NCBI GenBank assembly: GCA_009925045.1
Contig: RFQK01000069.1
Location: 1-7,591, forward strand
Direction of reading: 5' to 3'
DNA length: 7,591 nt
Source: Methylococcaceae bacterium
GTDB taxonomy: Bacteria > Pseudomonadota > Gammaproteobacteria > Methylococcales > Methylomonadaceae
Shown one piece after another: positions 1 through 6,683 of the stretch (position 1 is its first letter; the number at the start of each line of letters is the position of its first letter). Made by a program: the position numbers and the translations under genes. The notes below the pieces were generated by a model. It did not search any database. It saw nothing but the letters and a program-made list of their open reading frames with translations, and was not told where the DNA came from.

Positions 1-558
1 CAGTTATACGCGACCAATCTAAGACACTTACTCACCGATTTATGCCCTAATAAAGACGGTAATATCATCATTAATTTTGATGACGAAGTCATTCGAGGGG
101 CTACCGTTATTAAGGAAGGCGGTATTACTTGGCCACCTCCGCCACCACAATTATCCGCCGCGCCTGCAAAAGCCGCTGCGGCAGCAGTGGAAGTTAAGGC
201 CGAACCCAAACCACCCTCTGTGTTTGCTCAATTACTGCCCATTCTCGTTGGCGGTTTGGCGCTATTCGGGGTCGGCTATGGCGCACCCGAATCGTTTCTA
301 TCGCATTTCACCGTTTTTGTTCTGGCTTGTTTTGTAGGCTATCAGGTGATCTGGAATGTGACTGCCTCATTACATACCCCATTGATGAGCGTCACCAATG
401 CGATCAGCGGCATCATCGTTATTGGTGCGCTGGTTCAGGTTTCTGCACCGGCTTTGATCGTGCAAATTTTATCGGGCTTAGCGATTTTAATCGCTTCCAT
501 CAATATAGCGGGCGGCTTTTTAGTCACCCGTCGTATGCTCGAAATGTTCCGTAAATAA
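1..558 (+). CDS. pntA: NAD(P) transhydrogenase subunit alpha, C-terminal part (5' end outside window)
   Basis: This is the last 185 residues of PntA, read in frame from base 1, so the gene begins upstream. PntA carries the NAD(H)-binding domain I and part of the membrane domain II of the inner-membrane proton-translocating transhydrogenase (NADH + NADP+ to NAD+ + NADPH, driven by proton entry). Residues 1-45 of this fragment are the end of domain I ([10 protein letters not shown] and ITWPPPPP). A Pro/Ala-rich linker follows at about 45-73, then four hydrophobic segments at about 76-95, 99-120, 132-150 and 152-174, including [16 protein letters not shown], a hallmark of the family. Domain I and the membrane part are in one polypeptide, as in the E. 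coli two-subunit enzyme and unlike the three-subunit Rhodospirillum type. The fragment shows no lesion. The stop codon overlaps the pntB ribosome binding site, so the two genes are cotranscribed. Identification is by recalled similarity to E. coli PntA and is secure. Confidence 0.96.
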   Translation, partial: QLYATNLRHLLTDLCPNKDGNIIINFDDEVIRGATVIKEGGITWPPPPPQLSAAPAKAAAAAVEVKAEPKPPSVFAQLLPILVGGLALFGVGYGAPESFLSHFTVFVLACFVGYQVIWNVTASLHTPLMSVTNAISGIIVIGALVQVSAPALIVQILSGLAILIASINIAGGFLVTRRMLEMFRK

Positions 559-563
559 GGAGA
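557..563 (+). promoter_or_regulatory. Ribosome binding site of pntB
   Basis: AAGGAGA lies 5 bases before the ATG at 569 and shares its first two bases with the pntA stop codon. It fixes the pntB start and indicates tight coupling of the two subunits. Confidence 0.8.
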
Positions 564-568
564 GAATA

Positions 569-1761
569 ATGTCACACGGTTTAGTCACTATGGCCTACAT
601 CCTGGCATCGATTCTGTTTATTCTGAGCTTAAGTGGTTTAAGCAGACAAGACAGCTCCAGACGCGGCAACTATTTCGGAATGACTGGGATGGCGATTGCT
701 ATTCTGGCCACTATTGTGAGCGGTCAGGTCAGTAGCTACGGGGTACTGATCATTGCCTTATTAATTGGCGGTTCTATCGGTGCCCGTGCGGCAGCAAAAG
801 TTGAAATGACCCAAATGCCCGAACTGGTTGCTTTGATGCACAGTTTGGTTGGTATGGCTGCGGTTCTAGTCGGTTATGCCAACTTTCTGGACCACAGCAA
901 TAATCTGATCGGTGCAGAAAAAACCATACACGAAGTTGAGATTTATATTGGTATTTTTATTGGTGCTGTTACCTTTTCAGGATCTGTTATCGCCTTCGGC
1001 AAACTCTGCGGAAAAATCGATGGCAAACCTTTTCTGCTCCCAGCGAGACACTGGCTGAACCTAGCCCTATTGCTAGCGACTTTCGTACTCGGTGGTCAAT
1101 TCCTAGCGGATCCAGAAGCCGGTTTACTGCCATTAGGTATCATGACTGCCATTGCTTTGGTATTTGGTATTCACATGGTGATGGCCATTGGGGGGGCTGA
1201 TATGCCCGTTGTGGTCTCGATGCTCAATAGTTATTCGGGCTGGGCTGCCGCCGCTACCGGCTTTATGCTGAGTAATGATTTGCTCATCGTCACGGGTGCC
1301 TTGGTCGGCAGCAGTGGGGCCATTCTGAGCTACATCATGTGTCGAGCCATGAACCGCCATTTCCTTAGTGTCATTGCCGGTGGCTTTGGGACTACGAGCG
1401 GTGGTGAAGCCGCCGAAATTGAAGGGGAAGTTGTACCGATTGAAGCCGAAGAAACGGCCCAATTATTACTTGAATCAAAAAATATGAAATCAACGAAGAT
1501 TTCCCCGAGGTTGATGTCTCCATCGTCATCGGTGCCAATGACATCGTTAATCCATCGGCTTTAGATGACCCGAATAGTCCGATTGCAGGCATGCCGGTAT
1601 TGGAATGCTGGAAATCTCAGGCTTGTATTGTGATGAAACGTAGTATGGCATCGGGTTACGCAGGTGTTGGCAATCCGCTGTTTGTCCACGAAAACACACG
1701 GATGTTGTTTGGCGATGCTAATGATCGCTTACAAGCTTTATTAAAAGCCCTACAAGCCTAA
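569..1761 (+). pseudogene. pntB: NAD(P) transhydrogenase subunit beta, broken by an internal out-of-frame loss
   Basis: PntB forms the rest of the membrane channel (domain II) and the NADP(H)-binding domain III. Codons 1-303 match the family throughout: the start [11 protein letters not shown], the proton-channel His91 in [27 protein letters not shown] with Asn220, and SVIAGGFG. After LLLES (residue 303, about base 1477) the match stops, and the open frame runs through 28 unrelated residues to a TAG at 1562-1564. From about 1483, in another frame, the family match resumes with [37 protein letters not shown] and [10 protein letters not shown], ending at the TAA at 1759-1761. Compared with E. 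coli PntB (462 residues), about 66 residues between the halves are absent, including the GYGMAVAQAQ and GRLPGHMNV segments that contact NADP(H). The missing DNA would be near 200 bases and of length 3n+1. As written, the gene cannot make a working domain III. Either this is a true pseudogene or the sequence has lost a stretch; the window alone cannot decide. Confidence 0.9.
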
Positions 1762-1769
1762 GTCCACTC

Positions 1770-1799
1770 TTCGCTTGCTTGCACCAGTAAGCAAGCGAA
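1770..1799 (+). terminator. Stem-loop between pntB and pta, probable weak terminator
   Basis: TTCGCTTGCTT at 1770-1780 is the exact reverse complement of AAGCAAGCGAA at 1789-1799. Two more inner pairs (one G-U, one C-G) give about 13 pairs around an ACCA loop. It begins 9 bases after the pntB stop. Only three T residues follow (1800-1802), so termination may be partial and some readthrough into pta is plausible. It could instead be an mRNA-stabilising or processing hairpin. Confidence 0.6.
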
Positions 1800-1817
1800 T
1801 TTAACGGAATATGTGAT

Positions 1818-1822
1818 AAGGA
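1818..1822 (+). promoter_or_regulatory. Ribosome binding site that decides the pta start
   Basis: AAGGA sits 5 bases before the ATG at 1828. An in-frame GTG at 1813 lies upstream of this motif and has no comparable site of its own, so ATG 1828 is the better start. Confidence 0.65.
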
Positions 1823-1827
1823 ACAGC

Positions 1828-3915
1828 ATGCACGGATTGATAGACCATTCATCCTCACCTAAGAATGTCTATATCGCCAGTAATGATAACGGTCATGCCG
1901 TTGAACTCGTGGCAATGCTGATGATGGAAATGCTGATTGCGCATGCAGCTCCCATCGCTGTATTTAGACCTTTTGTTGCCGACAATAAGACGGATCCAGT
2001 ACTCGATTTTTTTTGCCATCGATACCCGCTGAGTTTTAGCAATGACGCGCTTTATGGCCTTACTTATAGTGAAGCCGAACGCATGCTGGGGAATCAGCAA
2101 TATGACGAGCTGATTAAACTGATCCTGGCTAAATTTCAGGCCTTAAATACCCAATGCTCCGCTGTTTTGTGTATAGGCAATTCCAGCACCAGTACCGATA
2201 GTTTATTTAATCTCGATTTAAACTTGGAACTGGCGAACAATCTCGATTGTTTAGTGTTGCCGGTGATTCAGTCGTCTGCACGTGACACACAGTCACAAAA
2301 AAACCGTTTAGCCTCGGTCCAACATGCTTTATTGCATCATGATTGCAATGTCTTAGCCCTCATTATCGCAGCCGATACCTGCCACGATCAGTTTGATCTG
2401 CCCTATCCGGTATTTTGTCTGCCAGAAGAAAGCCTTTTGTTGCATCCCAGCATGCAGAACCTCAGCCAGATGCCAGGCGTAGAGATTATTTCTGCCCAAC
2501 CCGCCTGCTTACATCGTGAGATTAAGAACTTCAAAGTGGCGGCCATGTTGCTTCCGGAGTTTCTTGACTATGTGGAAGCGGGAGACTTGATCATCACCCC
2601 AAGTGATAGGGCCGATATTATCCTCGCCAGTCTATTGAGTTATCACTCGAATAATTTTCCCAAAATTGCTGGTTTGTTGATTACCGGCCAGACCCCCATA
2701 GCGGCTGCAGTCAACAATCTAATCAATGATCTAGACGACTTGCCGTTTGCGGTCCTGGCCATGCATGCTGATACCTATAGTGTTGCGATGGCAGCCCATG
2801 AACTGGAAGCTCATATCAACTGGCAAGATGCAGGTAAATTAGCCAAATTAATGGCTTACATGGAAAAATACATTAATCTGGTTGAACTGCGGCTGCGTTT
2901 ATTTAGCAGTGACGCCCATAAAATGACGCCACTGATGTTTGAATATGACATCTTGCAGCGGGCTAAACTTCATAAACAGCATATTGTTTTACCTGAAGGG
3001 GAAGAAGACAGAATCTTGCGGGCTGCTGAAATTTTACTGATGCGAGACGTGGTAGCCATTACGCTACTAGGTAACCCAATTCTGATTCGTCAAAAAATCC
3101 AGAAACTATCGCTTAATTTAGACACCGTAAACATTATTGACCCCTTGGAATCTGAGCTAAGAGCAGAATTCGCCGAATACTACTTTCAGGCACGTCAGCA
3201 CAAAGGCGTCATATTGCCAGCTGCCTTTGATTTAATGTCCGATGTCAGTTATTTCGGCACGCTGATGGTCCAACTGGGCTACGCTGATGGCATGGTCTCT
3301 GGCGCTATCCACTCGACCCAGCACACCATAAGACCCGCTTTTGAAATCATTAAAACCAAACCGGATGCGAGCATTGTCTCGAGTGTGTTTTTTATGTGTC
3401 TGAATGATCAGGTTCTGGTGTACGGCGACTGTGCGGTTAATCCAACCCCTAATGCCAGGCAGTTAGCCGAAATTGCTCTGGCCGCTGCTGATACAGCCAG
3501 CTTATTTAAAATTGAACCTCGGGTCGCAATGCTTTCCTATTCAACTGGGGATTCTGGACAAGGCGAGGCAGTGGAAAAAGTGCGTGAGGCGGTCGGCATT
3601 GCTAAACAGCTAAGACCGAAACTTAAACTCGATGGCCCTATTCAATACGATGCTGCGGTTGATCCCGATGTAGCACGCACTAAATTAACCAAGAGTGAAG
3701 TGGCTGGCCAGGCCAGCGTGTTAATTTTTCCTGACTTAAATACGGGCAATAATACCTATAAGGCCGTGCAACGATCATCCGGTGCCGTTGCGATTGGTCC
3801 TATCCTGCAAGGTCTAAATAAACCGGTGAACGATTTAAGTCGCGGCTGCACCGTGACTGACATTGTTAATACCGTCATTATCACCGCGATTCAGGCTCAG
3901 CAAACAGCAGACTAA
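1828..3915 (+). CDS. pta: Phosphate acetyltransferase, long (three-domain) form
   Basis: Pta converts acetyl-CoA and phosphate to acetyl phosphate and CoA in the cytoplasm, feeding AckA next door. From ATG 1828 it has 695 residues, close to E. coli Pta (714). The order is a divergent N-terminal BioD-like domain (about 10-225), a DRTGG-type regulatory domain (about 235-340, with AGDLIITPSDRADIILA), and the catalytic PTA/PTB domain (about 375-690). The catalytic domain keeps the family signatures: IVLPEGEEDRI, ADGMVSGAIHST, SVFFMCL, VYGDCAVNP, MLSYSTGDSG (SYSTG near 570), DGPIQYDAAV (near 602), PDLNTGNNTYKAVQR (near 635) and GLNKPVNDLSRG. No gap is seen there relative to E. coli. The N-terminal domain has no recognisable P-loop lysine; it reads ASNDNGHAVEL where a nucleotide loop would be. 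It therefore probably serves in oligomerisation or regulation, as in other long Pta proteins. The stop is 3 bases before ackA, so the two form an operon. Start choice is less certain than identity. Confidence 0.96.
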   Translation: MHGLIDHSSSPKNVYIASNDNGHAVELVAMLMMEMLIAHAAPIAVFRPFVADNKTDPVLDFFCHRYPLSFSNDALYGLTYSEAERMLGNQQYDELIKLILAKFQALNTQCSAVLCIGNSSTSTDSLFNLDLNLELANNLDCLVLPVIQSSARDTQSQKNRLASVQHALLHHDCNVLALIIAADTCHDQFDLPYPVFCLPEESLLLHPSMQNLSQMPGVEIISAQPACLHREIKNFKVAAMLLPEFLDYVEAGDLIITPSDRADIILASLLSYHSNNFPKIAGLLITGQTPIAAAVNNLINDLDDLPFAVLAMHADTYSVAMAAHELEAHINWQDAGKLAKLMAYMEKYINLVELRLRLFSSDAHKMTPLMFEYDILQRAKLHKQHIVLPEGEEDRILRAAEILLMRDVVAITLLGNPILIRQKIQKLSLNLDTVNIIDPLESELRAEFAEYYFQARQHKGVILPAAFDLMSDVSYFGTLMVQLGYADGMVSGAIHSTQHTIRPAFEIIKTKPDASIVSSVFFMCLNDQVLVYGDCAVNPTPNARQLAEIALAAADTASLFKIEPRVAMLSYSTGDSGQGEAVEKVREAVGIAKQLRPKLKLDGPIQYDAAVDPDVARTKLTKSEVAGQASVLIFPDLNTGNNTYKAVQRSSGAVAIGPILQGLNKPVNDLSRGCTVTDIVNTVIITAIQAQQTAD

Positions 3916-3918
3916 CTC

Positions 3919-5064
3919 ATGATGACTTCACAGATTTTGGTGCTTAATGCCGGCAGTTCATCACTTAAATACAGCCTGATTGATATTAAGAATGCGGAGC
4001 ACCGCTATTCGGGTCTGATCGATCGTATCGGCGAAACCAGCTCTACCCATACTCAGCACGTGAACGACACTTCGCTAAAAACCGAACTGCGCATAGCTGA
4101 TCATCGCCAGGCGATTGATCTTTTATTTTCCAGTCTCAATCAACAGCCCAATTTCCATCCGGACACCCTAGCCTGCGTCGCGCATCGGGTGGTTCACGGT
4201 GGCGAACGCTTTCACGCCCCGACGCGAGCTAATCTTTTGGGTATAGAACTCAGTCTTGCCCAATTACCCAACACGCCACAAATTGCGGTTTTTGATACTG
4301 CATTTCACCAAAGTTTACCGGATTATGCCTACCGCTATGCCGTCCCTGAATCGTGGTATCAACAACATGCTGTGAGACGCTATGGTTTCCACGGCAGTTC
4401 ACATGCCTATATTGCTGAACAAGCAGCTCAGTGGTTAAACAAACCTCTAGCAGATTGTAGTTTTATCAGTTTACATCTTGGCAACGGCGCCAGTGCCTGT
4501 GCAATTGCTAAGGGACGAAGTGTTGATACTTCCATGGGCATGACACCGATGGAAGGTTTGGTTATGGGAACACGCAGCGGTGATCTTGACCCCAGCATTA
4601 TTTTTTATCTGCAACGCGAACTTAACTGGTCTTCCCAGGAGATTGAAAATCAACTGAATAAACACAGCGGATTAAAGGGTTTGTGTCTGGAAAATGACAT
4701 GCGCCTGATTCATCAACGCGCTGAGACCGGGGATCGCCAGGCCCAACTTGCCCGCAGTCTTTTTGCTTATAGGGTCAAGAAATACATCGGTGCCTATCTG
4801 GCCGTATTAGGCGAAGTTGATGCGCTGCTTTTTACCGGTGGTATCGGTGAAAATGACTGCTGGCTGCGTCAAAATTGTCTGGAGGGCCTTGCCAGATTAG
4901 GTCTGTCACTGGATAGTGATCTTAATCAACACAGTAAAAACCCGATCACGGTGATCAGCACTTCGCTATCCAACATCCCCATTTTGGTTATTCGTACTGA
5001 CGAAGAATTTCAAATTGCAAAGGAAAGTTATCACTCCCTCTTGTTGTCGTCTGAGAAAACTTAG
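3919..5064 (+). CDS. ackA: Acetate kinase with a missing internal segment
   Basis: AckA makes ATP and acetate from acetyl phosphate and ADP, completing the Pta-AckA pathway. The 381-residue frame is open and carries the family signatures: VLNAGSSSLKYSLID (Asn10), HRVVHGGERF (Arg90), FDTAFHQ (Asp126), RRYGFHGSSH (His158), LHLGNGASACAI, DTSMGMTPMEGLVMGTRSGD (Arg219), LFTGGIGEND and RTDEEFQIAKE (Glu362). Against the Methanosarcina thermophila catalytic residues (Arg91, Asp148, His180, Arg241, Glu384), the offset is 1 at the first Arg and 22 at all the later ones. About 21 residues are therefore missing just after residue 101. That stretch normally ends in LAPLHNP, holding the Leu122 of the acetate pocket and His123. 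Here HAPT runs straight into RANLLGIE. The frame is kept, but activity is doubtful. The gene starts 3 bases after the pta stop, with no clear ribosome binding site, so translational coupling is likely. A second ATG at 3922 is an equally possible start. Confidence 0.94.
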   Translation: MMTSQILVLNAGSSSLKYSLIDIKNAEHRYSGLIDRIGETSSTHTQHVNDTSLKTELRIADHRQAIDLLFSSLNQQPNFHPDTLACVAHRVVHGGERFHAPTRANLLGIELSLAQLPNTPQIAVFDTAFHQSLPDYAYRYAVPESWYQQHAVRRYGFHGSSHAYIAEQAAQWLNKPLADCSFISLHLGNGASACAIAKGRSVDTSMGMTPMEGLVMGTRSGDLDPSIIFYLQRELNWSSQEIENQLNKHSGLKGLCLENDMRLIHQRAETGDRQAQLARSLFAYRVKKYIGAYLAVLGEVDALLFTGGIGENDCWLRQNCLEGLARLGLSLDSDLNQHSKNPITVISTSLSNIPILVIRTDEEFQIAKESYHSLLLSSEKT

Positions 5065-5110
5065 ACAATGCCAAAAAACTATAAAAAACAATAACAATAC
5101 ATAATTTCAC

Positions 5111-5116
5111 GAGGTG
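5111..5116 (+). promoter_or_regulatory. Strong ribosome binding site of the 109-residue protein
   Basis: GAGGTG ends 5 bases before the ATG at 5122 and is a good anti-Shine-Dalgarno match. It is among the clearest sites in the window and supports the small gene as real. The spacer before it (5065-5110) is A-rich, with no hairpin and no convincing -35/-10 pair. Confidence 0.75.
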
Positions 5117-5121
5117 GTGGT

Positions 5122-5451
5122 ATGGCATTAGAAACTAAATTTACGAATACCCAGTTGCGGCGTATCAATCTGCAATCCATTTTGTACCTGTGTGCTTGTC
5201 CTTCGCAAGTCGGCGTGCAAATTGATAATTTGCGTCAACTCTACGATTATCAGGCGAATTGCTCCGATCGAAGTCGCAGTGATATCCAAGATAAAGTGCA
5301 TGCTCGCATCGCTGAAGCCAGCCAAGCGGCGCACGCCATCATGGAGCAATGCCTGCAAGATATTCTGGATATGGAAGGCTGGGATCCGGTGACACTTGAA
5401 ATGCCGGCCAATATCCGCACCTTACTTGAGTTGGAAATTGAAGCTAGTTAA
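5122..5451 (+). CDS. Hypothetical protein, 109 residues
   Basis: I do not recognise this protein. It starts MALETKF behind a strong ribosome binding site and stops 6 bases before the deaminase gene, so it is probably cotranscribed with it. It has no signal peptide and no membrane segment. It looks mostly helical, with a hydrophobic N-terminal stretch at about 15-30 (LQSILYLCACPSQVGVQ), a charged middle (DRSRSDIQDKVHARIAE) and an acidic C-terminal end. Four cysteines (24, 26, 47, 77) are present but form no standard metal-binding pattern. A small cytoplasmic soluble protein is likely. The strong start signal and tight spacing argue for a real gene; the function is unknown. Codon content looks like its neighbours. 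Confidence 0.8.
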   Translation: MALETKFTNTQLRRINLQSILYLCACPSQVGVQIDNLRQLYDYQANCSDRSRSDIQDKVHARIAEASQAAHAIMEQCLQDILDMEGWDPVTLEMPANIRTLLELEIEAS

Positions 5452-5457
5452 ACACAA

Positions 5458-5991
5458 ATGAAAAAAAAGCATTTTATGAGCTGGCATAGTTATTTTATGT
5501 CCGTGGCTTTATTATCCTCATTCCGCTCCAAAGATGGCAAAACCCAGAACGGTGCCTGTATCGTTGATCCTAATAATAAAATCATCGGCATAGGCTATAA
5601 CGGTTTACCCAGAGGTTGTGATGATAATGACCCCCAATTTTGGGAAGACAAGGACGATAGCAACCTCCTCAATTCCAAGCACACCTATGTGGTTCATGCT
5701 GAAAAAAATGCCATTTATAATTGCATGGCTCATGATCTGAACGGCGCGCGCCTCTACACCACACAGTTCCCCTGTAATATTTGTGCCCAAGCCATTATTC
5801 AGGTCGGCATCAGTGAAGTCATTTTTTTACGCCAAAAACAACACAGTACCCATCTGTTGCTAAATCAGGCCGTATCCAAAATGTTTGCTGCCGCTAAAGT
5901 CAAAGTCACAGGTTTTAATGAAAATGCTATCACCGATGCAGGTTTCATCGAACATTTACAAGCATTGGGCGATACTACATTTCCAGATTAA
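5458..5991 (+). CDS. Deoxycytidylate (dCMP) deaminase family protein
   Basis: This is a zinc-dependent cytidine/deoxycytidylate deaminase, most likely converting dCMP to dUMP for dTMP synthesis in the cytoplasm. It has 177 residues, about the length of human DCTD (178). The zinc site is complete: VVHAEKNAI gives the ligand His80 and the catalytic Glu82, and FPCNICAQAII gives Cys106 and Cys109. Other family marks are SSFRSKDGKTQNGACIVD near 20-37, and IIGIGYNGLPRGC near 42-54, the substrate/effector loop seen in dCMP deaminases. Recalled similarity to eukaryotic DCTD is close in both motifs and spacing (for example YFM.VA.LS..RSKD and GI.EVIF). The start at 5458 lacks a clear ribosome binding site; ATG 5476 (MSWHSYFM) is an alternative. 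Translation may depend on the gene 6 bases upstream. The true substrate could be another deoxynucleotide, since ComEB-type relatives are poorly characterised. Confidence 0.88.
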   Translation: MKKKHFMSWHSYFMSVALLSSFRSKDGKTQNGACIVDPNNKIIGIGYNGLPRGCDDNDPQFWEDKDDSNLLNSKHTYVVHAEKNAIYNCMAHDLNGARLYTTQFPCNICAQAIIQVGISEVIFLRQKQHSTHLLLNQAVSKMFAAAKVKVTGFNENAITDAGFIEHLQALGDTTFPD

Positions 5992-6033
5992 CCAAGATTA
6001 AGATTAAGCATTTAGTAAACGGTTTAAGCGTCT

Positions 6034-6039
6034 TATAAT
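6034..6039 (+). promoter_or_regulatory. Probable -10 element upstream of the GNAT gene
   Basis: A perfect TATAAT lies 41 bases before the ATG at 6081, in the only sizeable spacer between the deaminase and this gene. The best -35 at normal spacing (TTTAGT at 6011-6016) matches TTGACA at only 3 of 6 positions, and there is no extended -10. A start of transcription near 6046 would be expected. This suggests a separate transcript for the last two genes. Confidence 0.5.
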
Positions 6040-6080
6040 AGAGAGTTGTATTGCTCATAACTTTAAGACGAGAACATTCC

Positions 6081-6683
6081 ATGTCTAATGCTGTCCGTGT
6101 CGAACGCCTCAGTGGCGAGGCTCTGATTCCCTACATTCCTGAACTGGCAAGACTCAGAATTCAGGTATTTCGTGACTTCCCGTATCTCTATGACGGCGAC
6201 TACGAATACGAAAAAAAATACTTACAGACCTATATCAACTGCCCTGAAAGCGTGATTGTGCTGGCTTTTGATGGCGACAGTATTATTGGTGCCTCTACGG
6301 CCATTCCCATGAAATATGAAACGGATGAAGTTAAAAAACCGTTTATAGAAAATGGCTACAATCCTGACGATATTTTTTATTGTGGCGAATCAGTGCTGGA
6401 TAAACGTTACCGAGGCTTGGGCTTAGGGGTACGCTTTTTTGAACAGCGTGAGGCCCATGCTCAGGATTTAGGGGGATTCAAACATATCTGTTTTTGCTGC
6501 GTGGAACGCCCCATTGACCATCCCCGTCGCCCTGCCGAGTATGTACCTTTAGATGCTTTTTGGAATAAGCGCAGTTATTTCAAACATCCAGAACTTAAAA
6601 CCACCTACACCTGGAAAGATCTGGATGATACGGAGGAAACGCCAAAACCGATGACTTTTTGGTTAAAGGAAGATCATGCCTAG
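6081..6683 (+). CDS. GNAT family N-acetyltransferase
   Basis: A 200-residue cytoplasmic acetyltransferase of the GNAT fold, transferring an acetyl group from acetyl-CoA to an unknown amine. The N-terminal part (about 18-50) resembles the acceptor-side helices (ELARLRIQVFRDFPYLYDGD). The strand SVIVLAFDGDSIIGAST at about 57-73 is the typical central one. Motif A, which binds the CoA pyrophosphate, is ESVLDKRYRGLGLGVRFFEQ, with RGLGLG at 111-116. The C-terminal part (about 134-200) has FKHICFCCVERP and a Trp/Tyr-rich end. The start is taken at ATG 6081 (MSNAVRVERL) with a modest AGACGAG upstream; a frame extension to TTG 6051 would lie over the promoter region and is unlikely. Its last 8 bases overlap the next gene, whose family is found fused to GNAT domains in other bacteria. 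The two probably act together. Confidence 0.87.
   Translation: MSNAVRVERLSGEALIPYIPELARLRIQVFRDFPYLYDGDYEYEKKYLQTYINCPESVIVLAFDGDSIIGASTAIPMKYETDEVKKPFIENGYNPDDIFYCGESVLDKRYRGLGLGVRFFEQREAHAQDLGGFKHICFCCVERPIDHPRRPAEYVPLDAFWNKRSYFKHPELKTTYTWKDLDDTEETPKPMTFWLKEDHA

Noticed and set aside
1133..1462. 109-codon open frame on the - strand inside pntB
   Set aside because: It lies opposite well conserved PntB codons and has no recognisable protein features; it is a shadow of the real frame.
1813..1827. GTG at 1813 as the pta start, adding five residues
   Set aside because: The AAGGA site at 1818-1822 lies downstream of this GTG and is correctly spaced for ATG 1828.
5065..5110. A-rich spacer with CATAAT at 5100-5105 as a possible -10 before the 109-residue gene
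   Set aside because: No acceptable -35 at 16-18 bases, so a promoter is not supported.
5994..6008. Short tandem repeat of AAGATT, about 2.5 copies
   Set aside because: Too short to be a meaningful repeat array or attachment site.
6029..6070. 7-base inverted repeat CGTCTTA/TAAGACG flanking the -10 region and leader of the GNAT gene
   Set aside because: The arms are short and 28 bases apart; such repeats are common by chance in AT-rich spacers, so I do not call an operator.
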